Assembly: GCF_008086345.1 (NCBI RefSeq)
Contig: NZ_CP043006.1
Coordinates: 5,392,032-5,456,031, forward strand
From: Chitinophaga sp. XS-30
GTDB lineage: Bacteria; Bacteroidota; Bacteroidia; Chitinophagales; Chitinophagaceae
Length of the DNA: 64,000 bases
Direction: 5' to 3'
Position numbers and translations under genes: made by a program. This document shows positions 45,650 to 52,398 of this stretch, piece after piece; the stretch's first letter is position 1; each line of letters opens with the position of its first letter. The notes below the pieces were generated by a model that worked only from the letters and a program-made list of their open reading frames with translations, searched no databases and was not told the DNA's origin.

Positions 45650-46735
45650 TTAGTCGTTCATCACTTTGTTCTGACGGTTGATGGATTCCAGGTGCACCGC
45701 ATCAAAATATTTGGTGATGAAATCCTTGGTGAGGCCGAGTTTTTCACCGGCTTTTACACCACGGTCCAGTATTTCGTTCCAGCGGTTGGTCTGCAGGATG
45801 GTGATGTTATTCTCTTTTTTATATTGACCGATCTTCTCTGCGATCTTCATGCGGTTGCCCAGCAGTTGCAGTATCTCGTCATCAATACCGTTGATCTGGT
45901 TGCGGAGTTTCTCCAGGGCGGTATTGAATTCGCGCTGGTCTGTGCGTTCATGCCTCCAGATGATGTTATCCAGCATTTCGCCGAATTTTTCCGGAGTGAT
46001 CTGCTGTTTGGCATCGCTCCATGCATTGTCCGGGTCCACATGCGTTTCCAGCATGAGGCCATCGTAATCGAGGTCTATCGCTTCCTGGGCAACAGCCTGC
46101 AGAATGTCGCGGCGGCCGCTGATGTGGCTGGGATCGCAGATCATCGGCAATTCCGGGTGACGGCGTTTCAGCTCGATGGCGAGATGCCACATGGGAGCGT
46201 TACGGTATTCCGTGTTGCCATAGCTGGAGAAGCCGCGGTGAATGAGGCCTACGTTATCGATACCGGATTTCTGGATACGCTCCACCGCACCGATCCACAG
46301 TTCCAGGTCAGGGTTGATGGGATTCTTGATGAGCACGGGAATCTTCACGCCTTTCAGCGCATCCGCCACATCCTGTACAGAGAAGGGGTTCACGGTGGTA
46401 CGGGCGCCTATCCAGAGGATATCCACGCCGAAATGCAGCGCAGCTTCCACCTGTTTGCCGGTAGCCACTTCCACGGTAGTAGGCATGCCGGTCAGCTCTT
46501 TGGCTTTCTGCAGCCAGGGCAAGCCTTTAGCGCCGATGCCTTCGAATGAGCCGGGGCGGGTACGGGGTTTCCAGATACCGGCACGGAGTACGTCCACTTT
46601 GCCCGTTTTGGCAAGGGCCAGCGCAGTGGCCAATACCTGCTCTTCCGTTTCAGCACTGCAGGGCCCGGAGATGATCAGCGGCTTTTTGTCTGAAGCCGGA
46701 TCGGCGAATTTCGTTTTTGCTAAGATCTGTTCCAT
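45650..46735 (-). CDS. Bifunctional DAHP synthase / chorismate mutase
   Basis: A 361-residue fusion. Residues 1-255 form a type I-beta DAHP synthase (LIISGPCSAETEEQ, GIWKPRTRPGSFEG, WIGARTTVNPFSVQD, ICDPSHISGRRD), which joins PEP and erythrose-4-phosphate. Residues about 265-355 form an AroQ-type chorismate mutase (LEKLRNQINGIDDEILQLLG, RMKIAEKIGQYKKENNI). The mutase at the C-terminus is the arrangement known from Bacteroidota such as Porphyromonas; in Bacillus it is N-terminal. Binding of prephenate to the mutase domain inhibits the synthase in characterised relatives. As no other mutase is encoded here, this domain feeds both pheA and tyrA. It lies 35 bp after tyrA. Confidence 0.97.
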   Translation of the reverse strand: MEQILAKTKFADPASDKKPLIISGPCSAETEEQVLATALALAKTGKVDVLRAGIWKPRTRPGSFEGIGAKGLPWLQKAKELTGMPTTVEVATGKQVEAALHFGVDILWIGARTTVNPFSVQDVADALKGVKIPVLIKNPINPDLELWIGAVERIQKSGIDNVGLIHRGFSSYGNTEYRNAPMWHLAIELKRRHPELPMICDPSHISGRRDILQAVAQEAIDLDYDGLMLETHVDPDNAWSDAKQQITPEKFGEMLDNIIWRHERTDQREFNTALEKLRNQINGIDDEILQLLGNRMKIAEKIGQYKKENNITILQTNRWNEILDRGVKAGEKLGLTKDFITKYFDAVHLESINRQNKVMND

Positions 46736-46770
46736 TGTTATTATGATATGTTAAGTTAAAGAATTGATTC

Positions 46771-47613
46771 CTATTTGAGTATTTTCCTGATCTTGTTGCT
46801 TTTCTGGATGAGTTTGTAAAAAGCGTCGTAATCTTCCTGCTCCAGCAGGTCCCGCATCTGCTGCAACTGGTGGATATGCTCGTCCAGTACGTCCAGCACA
46901 TTGCTGCGGTTATGCCTGAAGATCGGCACCCACATGTCCGGCGAGCTTTTGGCGAGCCTTACGGTAGATTCAAAACCACCGCTGGCCAGCTCGAATATCC
47001 GGCCCTGCTCCTTTTCCTTCTCCAGTACGGTCAACGCCAGGGCAAAAGAGGTGATGTGCGAAATGTGCGATACATAGGCCGTATGCAGGTCATGTTCTTC
47101 AGCGTTCATGTACACGAGGCGCATGCTGAGCTTCTCTACCAACGATTCTATCAGTTCCAGGGCGTCCTCGTCGCTGTTCTTCACATCGCAGAGCACCATG
47201 GTCTTCTGTACAAAAAGGTTCCTGACGGCAGCTTCCGGCCCTGAATACTCCGTGCCGGCCATCGGGTGGGCCGCCACGAACCGGCCGCGCTTTGGATGAC
47301 CGGCAACGAGTTGCAATAATTTTTCCTTGGTGGAACCTACATCCATGATCACATGATGCGGCATTACTTTGTCCAGGATGGAAGGCATGGCCTTCAGCAT
47401 GGCATCCACAGGGATGGCCAGTATGATCAGCTGGCTGCGCTGAAGGGCATCTTCCAGCGCAGAGCTTTCGTCTATGATCTTCAGTTCCTGTGCTTTGGCC
47501 AGGTTGTCCCGGTTGTTATCCACGCCGATGATCCAGTTTGCCACACCTTTTTCCTTCAGGCTGATGGCGAGTGAACCGCCTATGAGTCCTACACCTACTA
47601 CTGTTGCTATCAT
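46771..47613 (-). CDS. tyrA: Prephenate dehydrogenase
   Basis: The 280-residue enzyme oxidises and decarboxylates prephenate to 4-hydroxyphenylpyruvate for tyrosine. It has an N-terminal Rossmann fold (VVGVGLIGGSLAISLKEKGV, GVDNNRDNLAKA with Asp favouring NAD), the conserved His in AAHPMAGTEYSGPEAAVRN, and the helical dimerisation domain (about 165-275) with HDLHTAYVSHISHITSFAL. There is no ACT domain, so feedback is probably exerted at the DAHP synthase fusion and at transcription. Its ATG overlaps the aminotransferase stop by four bases (ATGA), which suggests translational coupling. Confidence 0.95.
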   Translation of the reverse strand: MIATVVGVGLIGGSLAISLKEKGVANWIIGVDNNRDNLAKAQELKIIDESSALEDALQRSQLIILAIPVDAMLKAMPSILDKVMPHHVIMDVGSTKEKLLQLVAGHPKRGRFVAAHPMAGTEYSGPEAAVRNLFVQKTMVLCDVKNSDEDALELIESLVEKLSMRLVYMNAEEHDLHTAYVSHISHITSFALALTVLEKEKEQGRIFELASGGFESTVRLAKSSPDMWVPIFRHNRSNVLDVLDEHIHQLQQMRDLLEQEDYDAFYKLIQKSNKIRKILK

Positions 47614-48782
47614 ATTTTCACGGTTTGGGATTGACGTATTCTGCCGATGGCTTCTGCAAAGACCTTTTCATCCCGGCAGAGGCTCACCCTGATATATCCG
47701 TTGCCGTTGGCGCCGAAAATACCGCCCGGGGTGATGAACACACGGGATTGCTGCAGTACCTCATCGCTCACGGCAAAGCCGTCCGCGTATCCCGCGGGTA
47801 TCTTTGCCCATACGAACATGCCTGTTTGCGCCCGGTCATACGTACAACCCAGCAGGTCCAGCAGTTCAAATACCTTTTCCCGGCGCGCGCGGTAGATCCC
47901 GTTCAGCTCCGCATACCATTCCGGCCCCAGCTCCAGAGCAGCCACAGCCGCCATCTGTACGGGCTGGAACATACCGGAATCCATATTGCTTTTGAAACGC
48001 AGCACTTCATTGAGGAATGCGGCCTTGCCCACGAGCATGCCTACACGCCAGCCTGCCATGTTGCTGCTTTTGCTGAGGGAATTCAGTTCCAGCGCAACAT
48101 CCATCGCACCGGGCGTAGCCATAAGACTGGTCGGCTGATCGTTCAGGATGAAGCTGTAAGGGTTATCGTGACAGAGGATGATGTGATGTTTTTGAGCGAA
48201 GGCTACCAGGGCTTCAAAAACAGCCTTCCTGGCGGGAGTGCCGGTGGGCATATGCGGGTAATTCACCCACATGAGCCTCACCCTGCTCAGGTCCTGCTGC
48301 TCCAGCGCCGCAAGATCAGGCTGCCAGCCGTTCTCTTCCCGGAGGGAATAGGTCACCGGGGTGGCGCCGCTCAATTGCACAGCAGAGCGGTAGGTGGGAT
48401 AGCCGGGATCGGGTATCAGCGCTTCATCCCCTTCCTGCAGGTAAGTCATGCAGATGTGCATAATGCCTTCCTTGGAACCGATCAGCGGCAATACTTCTGT
48501 ATCCGGGTTGAGCGGAACATCGTAGTACCTTTTGTACCAGGCGGCGATAGCCTGCCGCAGGGCGGGAATGCCTTTGTAACCCTGGTAAGCATGGGTGCCC
48601 GGTTTGGCCGCATGCTCATTCAGTGCGGCGATCACGGCGGGATGCGGCGGAAGATCAGGGCTTCCGATACCGAGATTGATCACATTGGCGCCCGCTTTGT
48701 TCATATCGTCTATCTCGCGGAGCTTCCGTGAAAAGTAGTATTCTTCGGTGTGTTGCAATCTTTTGGCTACCTGTGGTTCCAT
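47610..48782 (-). CDS. Class I/II aminotransferase, probably aromatic-specific by context
   Basis: The 390-residue PLP enzyme has the fold-type I motifs: GIGSPDLPPHPAVIAALNEH, HAYQGYKGIPALRQAIAAWY, ILCHDNPYSF, and SLSKSSNMAGWRVGMLVGKA with the Schiff-base Lys at 238. The final RVSLCRDEKVFAEAI carries the carboxylate-binding Arg. By sequence it resembles aspartate/diaminopimelate/methionine-type aminotransferases. Its place between pheA and tyrA, one base after pheA and overlapping tyrA, argues that it aminates phenylpyruvate and 4-hydroxyphenylpyruvate as the last step to Phe and Tyr (inference). Confidence 0.92.
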   Translation of the reverse strand: MEPQVAKRLQHTEEYYFSRKLREIDDMNKAGANVINLGIGSPDLPPHPAVIAALNEHAAKPGTHAYQGYKGIPALRQAIAAWYKRYYDVPLNPDTEVLPLIGSKEGIMHICMTYLQEGDEALIPDPGYPTYRSAVQLSGATPVTYSLREENGWQPDLAALEQQDLSRVRLMWVNYPHMPTGTPARKAVFEALVAFAQKHHIILCHDNPYSFILNDQPTSLMATPGAMDVALELNSLSKSSNMAGWRVGMLVGKAAFLNEVLRFKSNMDSGMFQPVQMAAVAALELGPEWYAELNGIYRARREKVFELLDLLGCTYDRAQTGMFVWAKIPAGYADGFAVSDEVLQQSRVFITPGGIFGANGNGYIRVSLCRDEKVFAEAIGRIRQSQTVKI

Positions 48783-48783
48783 A

Positions 48784-49611
48784 TCATGAATGCGTTTTGC
48801 CTTTTTTATAGATGCCTAATACGGTAAGATGCTCGGTCAGCGGGGAGATCTTTGACAATCCTTTATTGAAATGCTGCAGGGATTCAAATTCCATATCCGC
48901 ATGAAAATAGTAATGCCATTCCTTCGCCGGGATGGGGAAACTCTGGATCTTGCTGAGGTTGATGCCTTCTGAAGCCATTTTGGTCAGCACTTTGGCCAGG
49001 CTCCCGCTTTCGTTGGAGGTCTGGAAATACACGGATGACTTGTTGGCATCTTCAGGAGGTTCTACCCCATTCTTTGCGATGGCCAGGAAACGGGTATAGT
49101 TGTTCTTGGCGGTGTGAATATTGGGGGCAATGATATCCAGCTCGAATATCTCTGCGGCCAGCTTGCCGGCGATGGCGGCGGTGGACTTCAATTTTTTCTG
49201 GCGTACATGCCGGGCGCTGAGGGCCGTATCTTCGGTTTCCACCAATTTGATCTGGGGATGCTCCTCCAGGAAGTCCATACACTGGAGCAGTGCCATGGGA
49301 TGGGAATGCACTTCGCGGATATCCTCGATGGTCTGTCCCGGTAAAACCATCAGATGCTGATTGATCTGCAGATAGACTTCCCCGGTAATGTGAAGCCCCG
49401 AGTTTTTCAGCAGGCTGTAGTTGGGCAGGATGCTGCCGGCAATAGAGTTCTCTATGGCCATCAGCCCCGCATCCACTCCTTCGCCCTGTTTTACTTTGCG
49501 GACCAGTTCCGAGAAAGAAGCGCAGGCTTCAATGGAGATCTGTTTCCCGAAATAATTGCGGGCGGCTACCTGGTGAAAACTTCCTTCAAAACCCTGAATT
49601 GCGATGTGCAT
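48784..49611 (-). CDS. pheA: Prephenate dehydratase
   Basis: The 275-residue enzyme converts prephenate to phenylpyruvate. Residues 1-180 form the catalytic domain (IAIQGFEGSFHQVAARNYFG, AGLMAIENSIAGSI, NNYTRFLAIAKNG with the Thr-Arg-Phe active-site motif). Residues about 192-270 form an ACT regulatory domain (SNESGSLAKVLTKMASEGIN). The usual ESRP segment of Phe-binding ACT domains reads QSFP here. It has no fused chorismate mutase. It is the first structural gene of the operon. Its ATG lies 25 bases after the stem of the second attenuator terminator. Confidence 0.95.
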   Translation of the reverse strand: MHIAIQGFEGSFHQVAARNYFGKQISIEACASFSELVRKVKQGEGVDAGLMAIENSIAGSILPNYSLLKNSGLHITGEVYLQINQHLMVLPGQTIEDIREVHSHPMALLQCMDFLEEHPQIKLVETEDTALSARHVRQKKLKSTAAIAGKLAAEIFELDIIAPNIHTAKNNYTRFLAIAKNGVEPPEDANKSSVYFQTSNESGSLAKVLTKMASEGINLSKIQSFPIPAKEWHYYFHADMEFESLQHFNKGLSKISPLTEHLTVLGIYKKGKTHS

Positions 49612-49635
49612 ATGATTGTGTTCGTAATTGAAATG

Positions 49636-49663
49636 AAAAAGGGCCCCGTGAGCCGGGACCCTT
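49636..49663 (-). terminator. Attenuator terminator 2, directly before pheA
   Basis: On the minus strand AAGGGTCCCG (49663-49654), loop GCTCA, CGGGGCCCTT (49648-49639), then five T. The stem has ten pairs including one T-G wobble. It separates the second leader peptide from pheA. Confidence 0.88.
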
Positions 49664-49703
49664 CATTGTAAGTTCAAGATAAACGCTTGTTACAAAGGAG
49701 CCC
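49655..49703 (-). promoter_or_regulatory. Antiterminator 2 pairing
   Basis: GGGCTCCTTTGT (49703-49692), which covers the last leader codons and the first base of the stop, can pair with ATGAAGGGTCCC (49666-49655), giving 11 of 12 positions with three G-U wobbles and one C-U mismatch. The second strand contains most of the 5' arm of terminator 2, so the two structures exclude each other. Confidence 0.65.
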
Positions 49704-49764
49704 CTGCTTCTTCCCGGTAAAAGAAAAAGTAAAAAAAATACAGGCTGAAGCTCTTTTGTGACAT
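49690..49764 (-). CDS. Leader peptide 2 (Phe/Tyr-rich, attenuator)
   Basis: A 24-residue frame that begins MSQKSFSL, continues with the uninterrupted aromatic run YFFYFFFY (residues 9-16), and ends REEAGAPL. Nine of 24 residues are Phe (6) or Tyr (3). Such a run is hard to explain by chance and is the hallmark of a ribosome-stalling leader. It stops 27 bases before terminator 2, and its last codons form one side of an antiterminator. When charged Phe-tRNA or Tyr-tRNA is short, stalling in the run would leave the antiterminator free and allow transcription into pheA. There is no Trp codon. No promoter box is visible between the two attenuators, so it is read from the upstream promoter. Confidence 0.85.
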   Translation of the reverse strand: MSQKSFSLYFFYFFFYREEAGAPL

Positions 49765-49796
49765 ATCGTTCGTTTATCAGATTTCATTTTAAATAG

Positions 49797-49824
49797 AAAG
49801 GCCCCCTTTTGCAGGAGGCCCTTT
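49797..49824 (-). terminator. Attenuator terminator 1
   Basis: On the minus strand AAAGGGCCTCC (49824-49814), a seven-base loop TGCAAAA, then GGGGGCCTTT (49806-49797), with one bulged G and a T-G pair, followed by the T-rich CTATTT. Confidence 0.82.
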
Positions 49825-49866
49825 TGTTAGTTATATTTTTTAGCGTTACTAGCAAACGAACCTCCT
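49813..49866 (-). promoter_or_regulatory. Antiterminator 1 pairing
   Basis: AGGAGGTTCGTTTG (49866-49853), which begins inside the leader-1 stop codon, can pair with CAAAAGGGCCTCCT (49826-49813): 13 of 14 positions, two of them G-U. The second strand holds the whole 5' arm of terminator 1, so the structures are mutually exclusive. A ribosome ending at the stop codon would cover the first strand and let the terminator form. Confidence 0.72.
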
Positions 49867-49924
49867 ATTCCTGATACCAGAAAAAGTAAAAACCGTAAAA
49901 GTATCCAAAGGTCCGTTGTTGCAT
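49865..49924 (-). CDS. Leader peptide 1 (Phe/Tyr/Trp-rich, attenuator)
   Basis: The 19-residue peptide MQQRTFGYFYGFYFFWYQE has five Phe, four Tyr and one Trp; ten of the twelve residues from 6 to 17 are aromatic. It starts about 18 bases after the expected transcription start of the promoter at 49949-49979 and is followed by terminator 1. Its stop codon overlaps one strand of an antiterminator. All three aromatic amino acids made from chorismate are sampled, so this leader would read the overall aromatic supply, while leader 2 reads Phe and Tyr. The frame is too short for gene finders and is likely to be missed in annotation. Confidence 0.88.
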   Translation of the reverse strand: MQQRTFGYFYGFYFFWYQE

Positions 49925-49948
49925 CGCGTGTTAGCTTGTTTGACAACA

Positions 49949-49979
49949 CAAAAATAAAGCAGGGTACTAATTATTCAAA
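49949..49979 (-). promoter_or_regulatory. Bacteroidota-type promoter of the aromatic operon
   Basis: On the minus strand TTTG (49979-49976), 19 bases, TATTTTTG (49956-49949). It fits the consensus and lies 25 bases before the first leader ATG. The remaining space up to the lipoprotein terminator (49980-50125) holds no other gene that I can see. Confidence 0.7.
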
Positions 49980-50125
49980 CAGGGGAAGAAAAATATTAAA
50001 TTCATCTAACAAAAGACGTAAATACATAGATATTTTCTAAAAACAATAGGTGTTACAAACGATCCGCATATCAAAATGCGTTATTGAATGCTATAGCAAG
50101 TAAATTTCATACGTTCACAGGGCAT

Positions 50126-50156
50126 AAAAAAAGCCACTGCCTGGTGAGACAGTGGC
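50126..50156 (-). terminator. Intrinsic terminator of the small lipoprotein gene
   Basis: Minus-strand arms GCCACTG (50156-50150) and CAGTGGC (50139-50133), followed by a run of seven T. It insulates the aromatic operon from the gene upstream. Confidence 0.9.
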
Positions 50157-50196
50157 CCGGATATTATATCCTGATTATTGTTTGCTTGCCGTAATA

Positions 50197-50400
50197 TTAT
50201 TGGGCAGCAGCAACAGAATCAACCGGAGCGGCAACGGAATCAACCGGAGCGGCAACGGAATCAACCGGAGCTGTTTCAGGAACTGCACTGTTGATAGAAG
50301 TATCCATGCCGGTAGAATCACCTTCAGAAGTTGTTCCGCCAGAGTTACAAGCTGCTACGAGCAGGCCCAGGGCCAGTGCTAAGAAACCAAATTTTTTCAT
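50197..50400 (-). CDS. Small lipoprotein with threefold PVDSVAA repeat
   Basis: A 67-residue protein starting at ATG 50400 (MKKFGFLALALGLLVAAC), with a lipobox ending LVAAC; the mature lipid-anchored part is only about 50 residues. It is rich in Ser, Thr and Asp and ends in three copies of APVDSVA encoded by a 21-base tandem repeat. A longer in-frame start at 50475 lacks a signal-like N-terminus and is unlikely. The gene has its own terminator. The repeat is low-complexity and probably unfolded; function unknown. Similar small lipoproteins are frequent in the Chitinophagaceae. Confidence 0.75.
   Translation of the reverse strand: MKKFGFLALALGLLVAACNSGGTTSEGDSTGMDTSINSAVPETAPVDSVAAPVDSVAAPVDSVAAAQ
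50210..50272. repeat. Three copies of a 21-base tandem repeat inside the lipoprotein gene
   Basis: Unit GCAACGGAATCAACCGGAGC plus one base, at 50210, 50231 and 50252. The copies are nearly identical (the first has A for G at one place, the third ends in T). Each keeps the frame and encodes seven residues, so copy number may vary between strains. Confidence 0.9.
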
Positions 50401-50535
50401 CGTAATACGTTTTAAGGTTTTTTTGAAATGAGATTTATACTTTATTCCGGAAACAGGTAAAAGGTAACCCGCCATCGGGGAAAAATTTTTTTTTGGTACT
50501 TTGGGTTACTAATCGGGCATTAATCGTATTAATAA

Positions 50536-51099
50536 GTGAATAATCTTTTGCACATAGAACGGGATCAGGAATTACTGCAGGGACTTGCCATCGATGATGA
50601 CAAATCATTGAAAGCCATCTATTTGGAGAATTTTCCAATGATCGCCAGGATGGTACAACAGCATAACGGATCGGAGGATGACGCCAAAGACGTTTTCCAG
50701 GAAGCGATGATCATATTATATGAAAAGGTGCAGGAGGGGGATTTTGTACTGTCATCCCGGCTGAAAACATTCCTTTATGCTGTTTGCCGCCGGTTGTGGA
50801 TGAAAAAACTGCAGGGCGCTTACCGCGAGGGGCCGCTTGCAGCAGAAACGGAGGACAGCATTCCGGTGGAGGATACCCTGGAAGCCCATGCGGAAAAGGA
50901 CCTGCAGTTCAGGAAAATGGAGGAATCCATGGGAAAGATCGGGGAACCCTGTAAAACGATACTGGAAGATTACTATATACACCGGAAAAGCATGCAGGAG
51001 ATCGCGGAAAGGTTCGGTTACACCAATGCGGAAAACGCCAAGAACCAGAAGTACAAATGCCTGATGCGGTTAAAAAAATTATTCTTTGCTCAACAATAA
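50536..51099 (+). CDS. ECF-type RNA polymerase sigma factor
   Basis: A 187-residue group 4 sigma factor. Region 2 lies at about 26-90 (YLENFPMIARMVQQHNGSED, DAKDVFQEAMIILYEKV) and region 4 at about 130-182 (GKIGEPCKTILEDYYIHRKS, MQEIAERFGYTNAENAKNQK). The linker is acidic. The start is GTG at 50536. It is followed 21 bp later by a membrane protein that joins an anti-sigma-like N-terminus to a protease, so the two form a likely sigma/regulator pair. The upstream space has an imperfect dyad (GTAACCC 50464, GGGTTAC 50503) that may be part of its own promoter. Confidence 0.9.
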   Translation: MNNLLHIERDQELLQGLAIDDDKSLKAIYLENFPMIARMVQQHNGSEDDAKDVFQEAMIILYEKVQEGDFVLSSRLKTFLYAVCRRLWMKKLQGAYREGPLAAETEDSIPVEDTLEAHAEKDLQFRKMEESMGKIGEPCKTILEDYYIHRKSMQEIAERFGYTNAENAKNQKYKCLMRLKKLFFAQQ

Positions 51100-51120
51100 A
51101 TCAGCCCGGAGGCTTACGTG

Positions 51121-52209
51121 ATGAATGACTTATTATTAATACAGGAAATAGAGCGCTACCTGGAAGGTGAAATGAGCGTTCCCGAAAGGGAAGCTTTTGA
51201 AGCCCTCCGGCAAAGCGACCCTGCCATTGACCGCCAGGTGAAGGAGCAGCAACAGCTGCAACAGCAACTGCGGGCAACAGGGCAACGCCGTCAGCTGCTC
51301 AGCCGCATGAATGCGATCCATGCCGACATGGGAACGCCTGTGGCCACTGCGGTTCCTGAACCGGATCCCGCACCCGTTATCAGGCTGCGCAGCAGGCGCA
51401 CCTGGCTTAACCTGGCCGCGGCGGCCTGCATTGCCCTGGTGACTTCCCTGTCCACCATCGCCATCATGCAGAAAGCTTCTAAAAAGGCCACCACCGCGCA
51501 GTATGAGGACGTACGCAGGGTGCTGAACAACATTCAGCGCTCCCAGAATGCACTGATCCACAACATCAATTCCGGAAAAAAAGCACCGGTGAACCCCGGC
51601 ACTTACGGCGGTACCTGCTTTGCCATCTCCCGGAACGGCTATATGGTCACCAATTATCATGTGGTGGCGGGAGCGGACTCCATTTATATCCAGAATAATA
51701 AGGGTGAAGCCTTCAAAGCGGTCAGCGTTTTCGAAGACGTATCCAGCGATCTGGCCGTATTGCGCATTGCCGATTCCACTTTCCATTCACCGGCCCTGCC
51801 CTACTCCCTGAAGCTGTCCCCTGTACGCCCCGGCGAAGAGGTGTTCAGTATGGGTTTCCCGCGGGACGAGATCGTGTATGGCAAGGGATATATCAGCGCC
51901 CAGACCGGTTTTAACGGCGATACCCTGGCCTACCAGGTATCCATCCCCGTTAACCCGGGCAACAGCGGCGCCCCGCTGCTGGATGCCCACGGCGGAGTGA
52001 TCGGCATCATCACCGGTAAACAATCTACTTCAGACGGCATCGCCTTCGCGGTGAAATCAGGCCATCTCAAACGCCTGCTGGATGAACTGCCGAAAGACCA
52101 GTTCTCCCGCAAAGACCTGAAACCCTACAGCCAGCTTGCCGGTGTTAACCGGGTAGAACAGCTGAAAAGGCTGGAAGAGTTTGTGTACATGGTGAAGGTG
52201 TATAACTGA
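51121..52209 (+). CDS. Anti-sigma-like membrane protein fused to a trypsin-like (Do/HtrA-type) protease
   Basis: The 362-residue protein begins at ATG 51121, eight bases after GGAGG; a GTG one codon earlier is less likely. Residues 1-65 look like an anti-sigma domain (IERYLEGEMSVPEREAFEAL, QSDPAIDRQV) without a zinc motif. One membrane helix spans about 96-117 (LAAAACIALVTSLSTIAIM). Residues about 160-345 form a periplasmic trypsin-like protease with a full triad: His180 in TNYHVVAG, Asp210 in SSDLAVL, Ser282 in NPGNSGAP. There is no PDZ domain. Adjacent to the ECF sigma gene, it could hold the sigma factor at the membrane and sense envelope damage through its own protease domain. This is inference. 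Confidence 0.88.
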   Translation: MNDLLLIQEIERYLEGEMSVPEREAFEALRQSDPAIDRQVKEQQQLQQQLRATGQRRQLLSRMNAIHADMGTPVATAVPEPDPAPVIRLRSRRTWLNLAAAACIALVTSLSTIAIMQKASKKATTAQYEDVRRVLNNIQRSQNALIHNINSGKKAPVNPGTYGGTCFAISRNGYMVTNYHVVAGADSIYIQNNKGEAFKAVSVFEDVSSDLAVLRIADSTFHSPALPYSLKLSPVRPGEEVFSMGFPRDEIVYGKGYISAQTGFNGDTLAYQVSIPVNPGNSGAPLLDAHGGVIGIITGKQSTSDGIAFAVKSGHLKRLLDELPKDQFSRKDLKPYSQLAGVNRVEQLKRLEEFVYMVKVYN

Positions 52210-52228
52210 GGAGTTAAAAATGAAAAAT

Positions 52229-52267
52229 AAACGAAAGCGGCTGGAGTGATCCGGCCGCTTTCGTTTT
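52229..52267 (+). terminator. Intrinsic terminator after the sigma/protease pair
   Basis: Thirteen-base arms AAACGAAAGCGGC (52229-52241) and GCCGCTTTCGTTT (52254-52266), followed by T and then CAGG. A strong stem with a short T run. Confidence 0.85.
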
Positions 52268-52398
52268 CAGGCTACCTGCAGAGCGGCAGCCATCTGATTA
52301 TTCCCGAACGGCACCGCATACGCGGTCTTCATTGCCGTATTTTAATATTCCCTCCAGGGCACCATTTCCCACTATACCGTAAATTATTGGTAAAATGC

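Noticed and set aside
49765..49796. A separate promoter for leader peptide 2
   Set aside because: No TAnnTTTG box or TTTG at the right spacing was found between the first terminator and the second leader.
50210..50272. Regularly repeated units that might be a CRISPR array
   Set aside because: The 21-base units are directly adjacent without spacers and are in frame within a lipoprotein gene.
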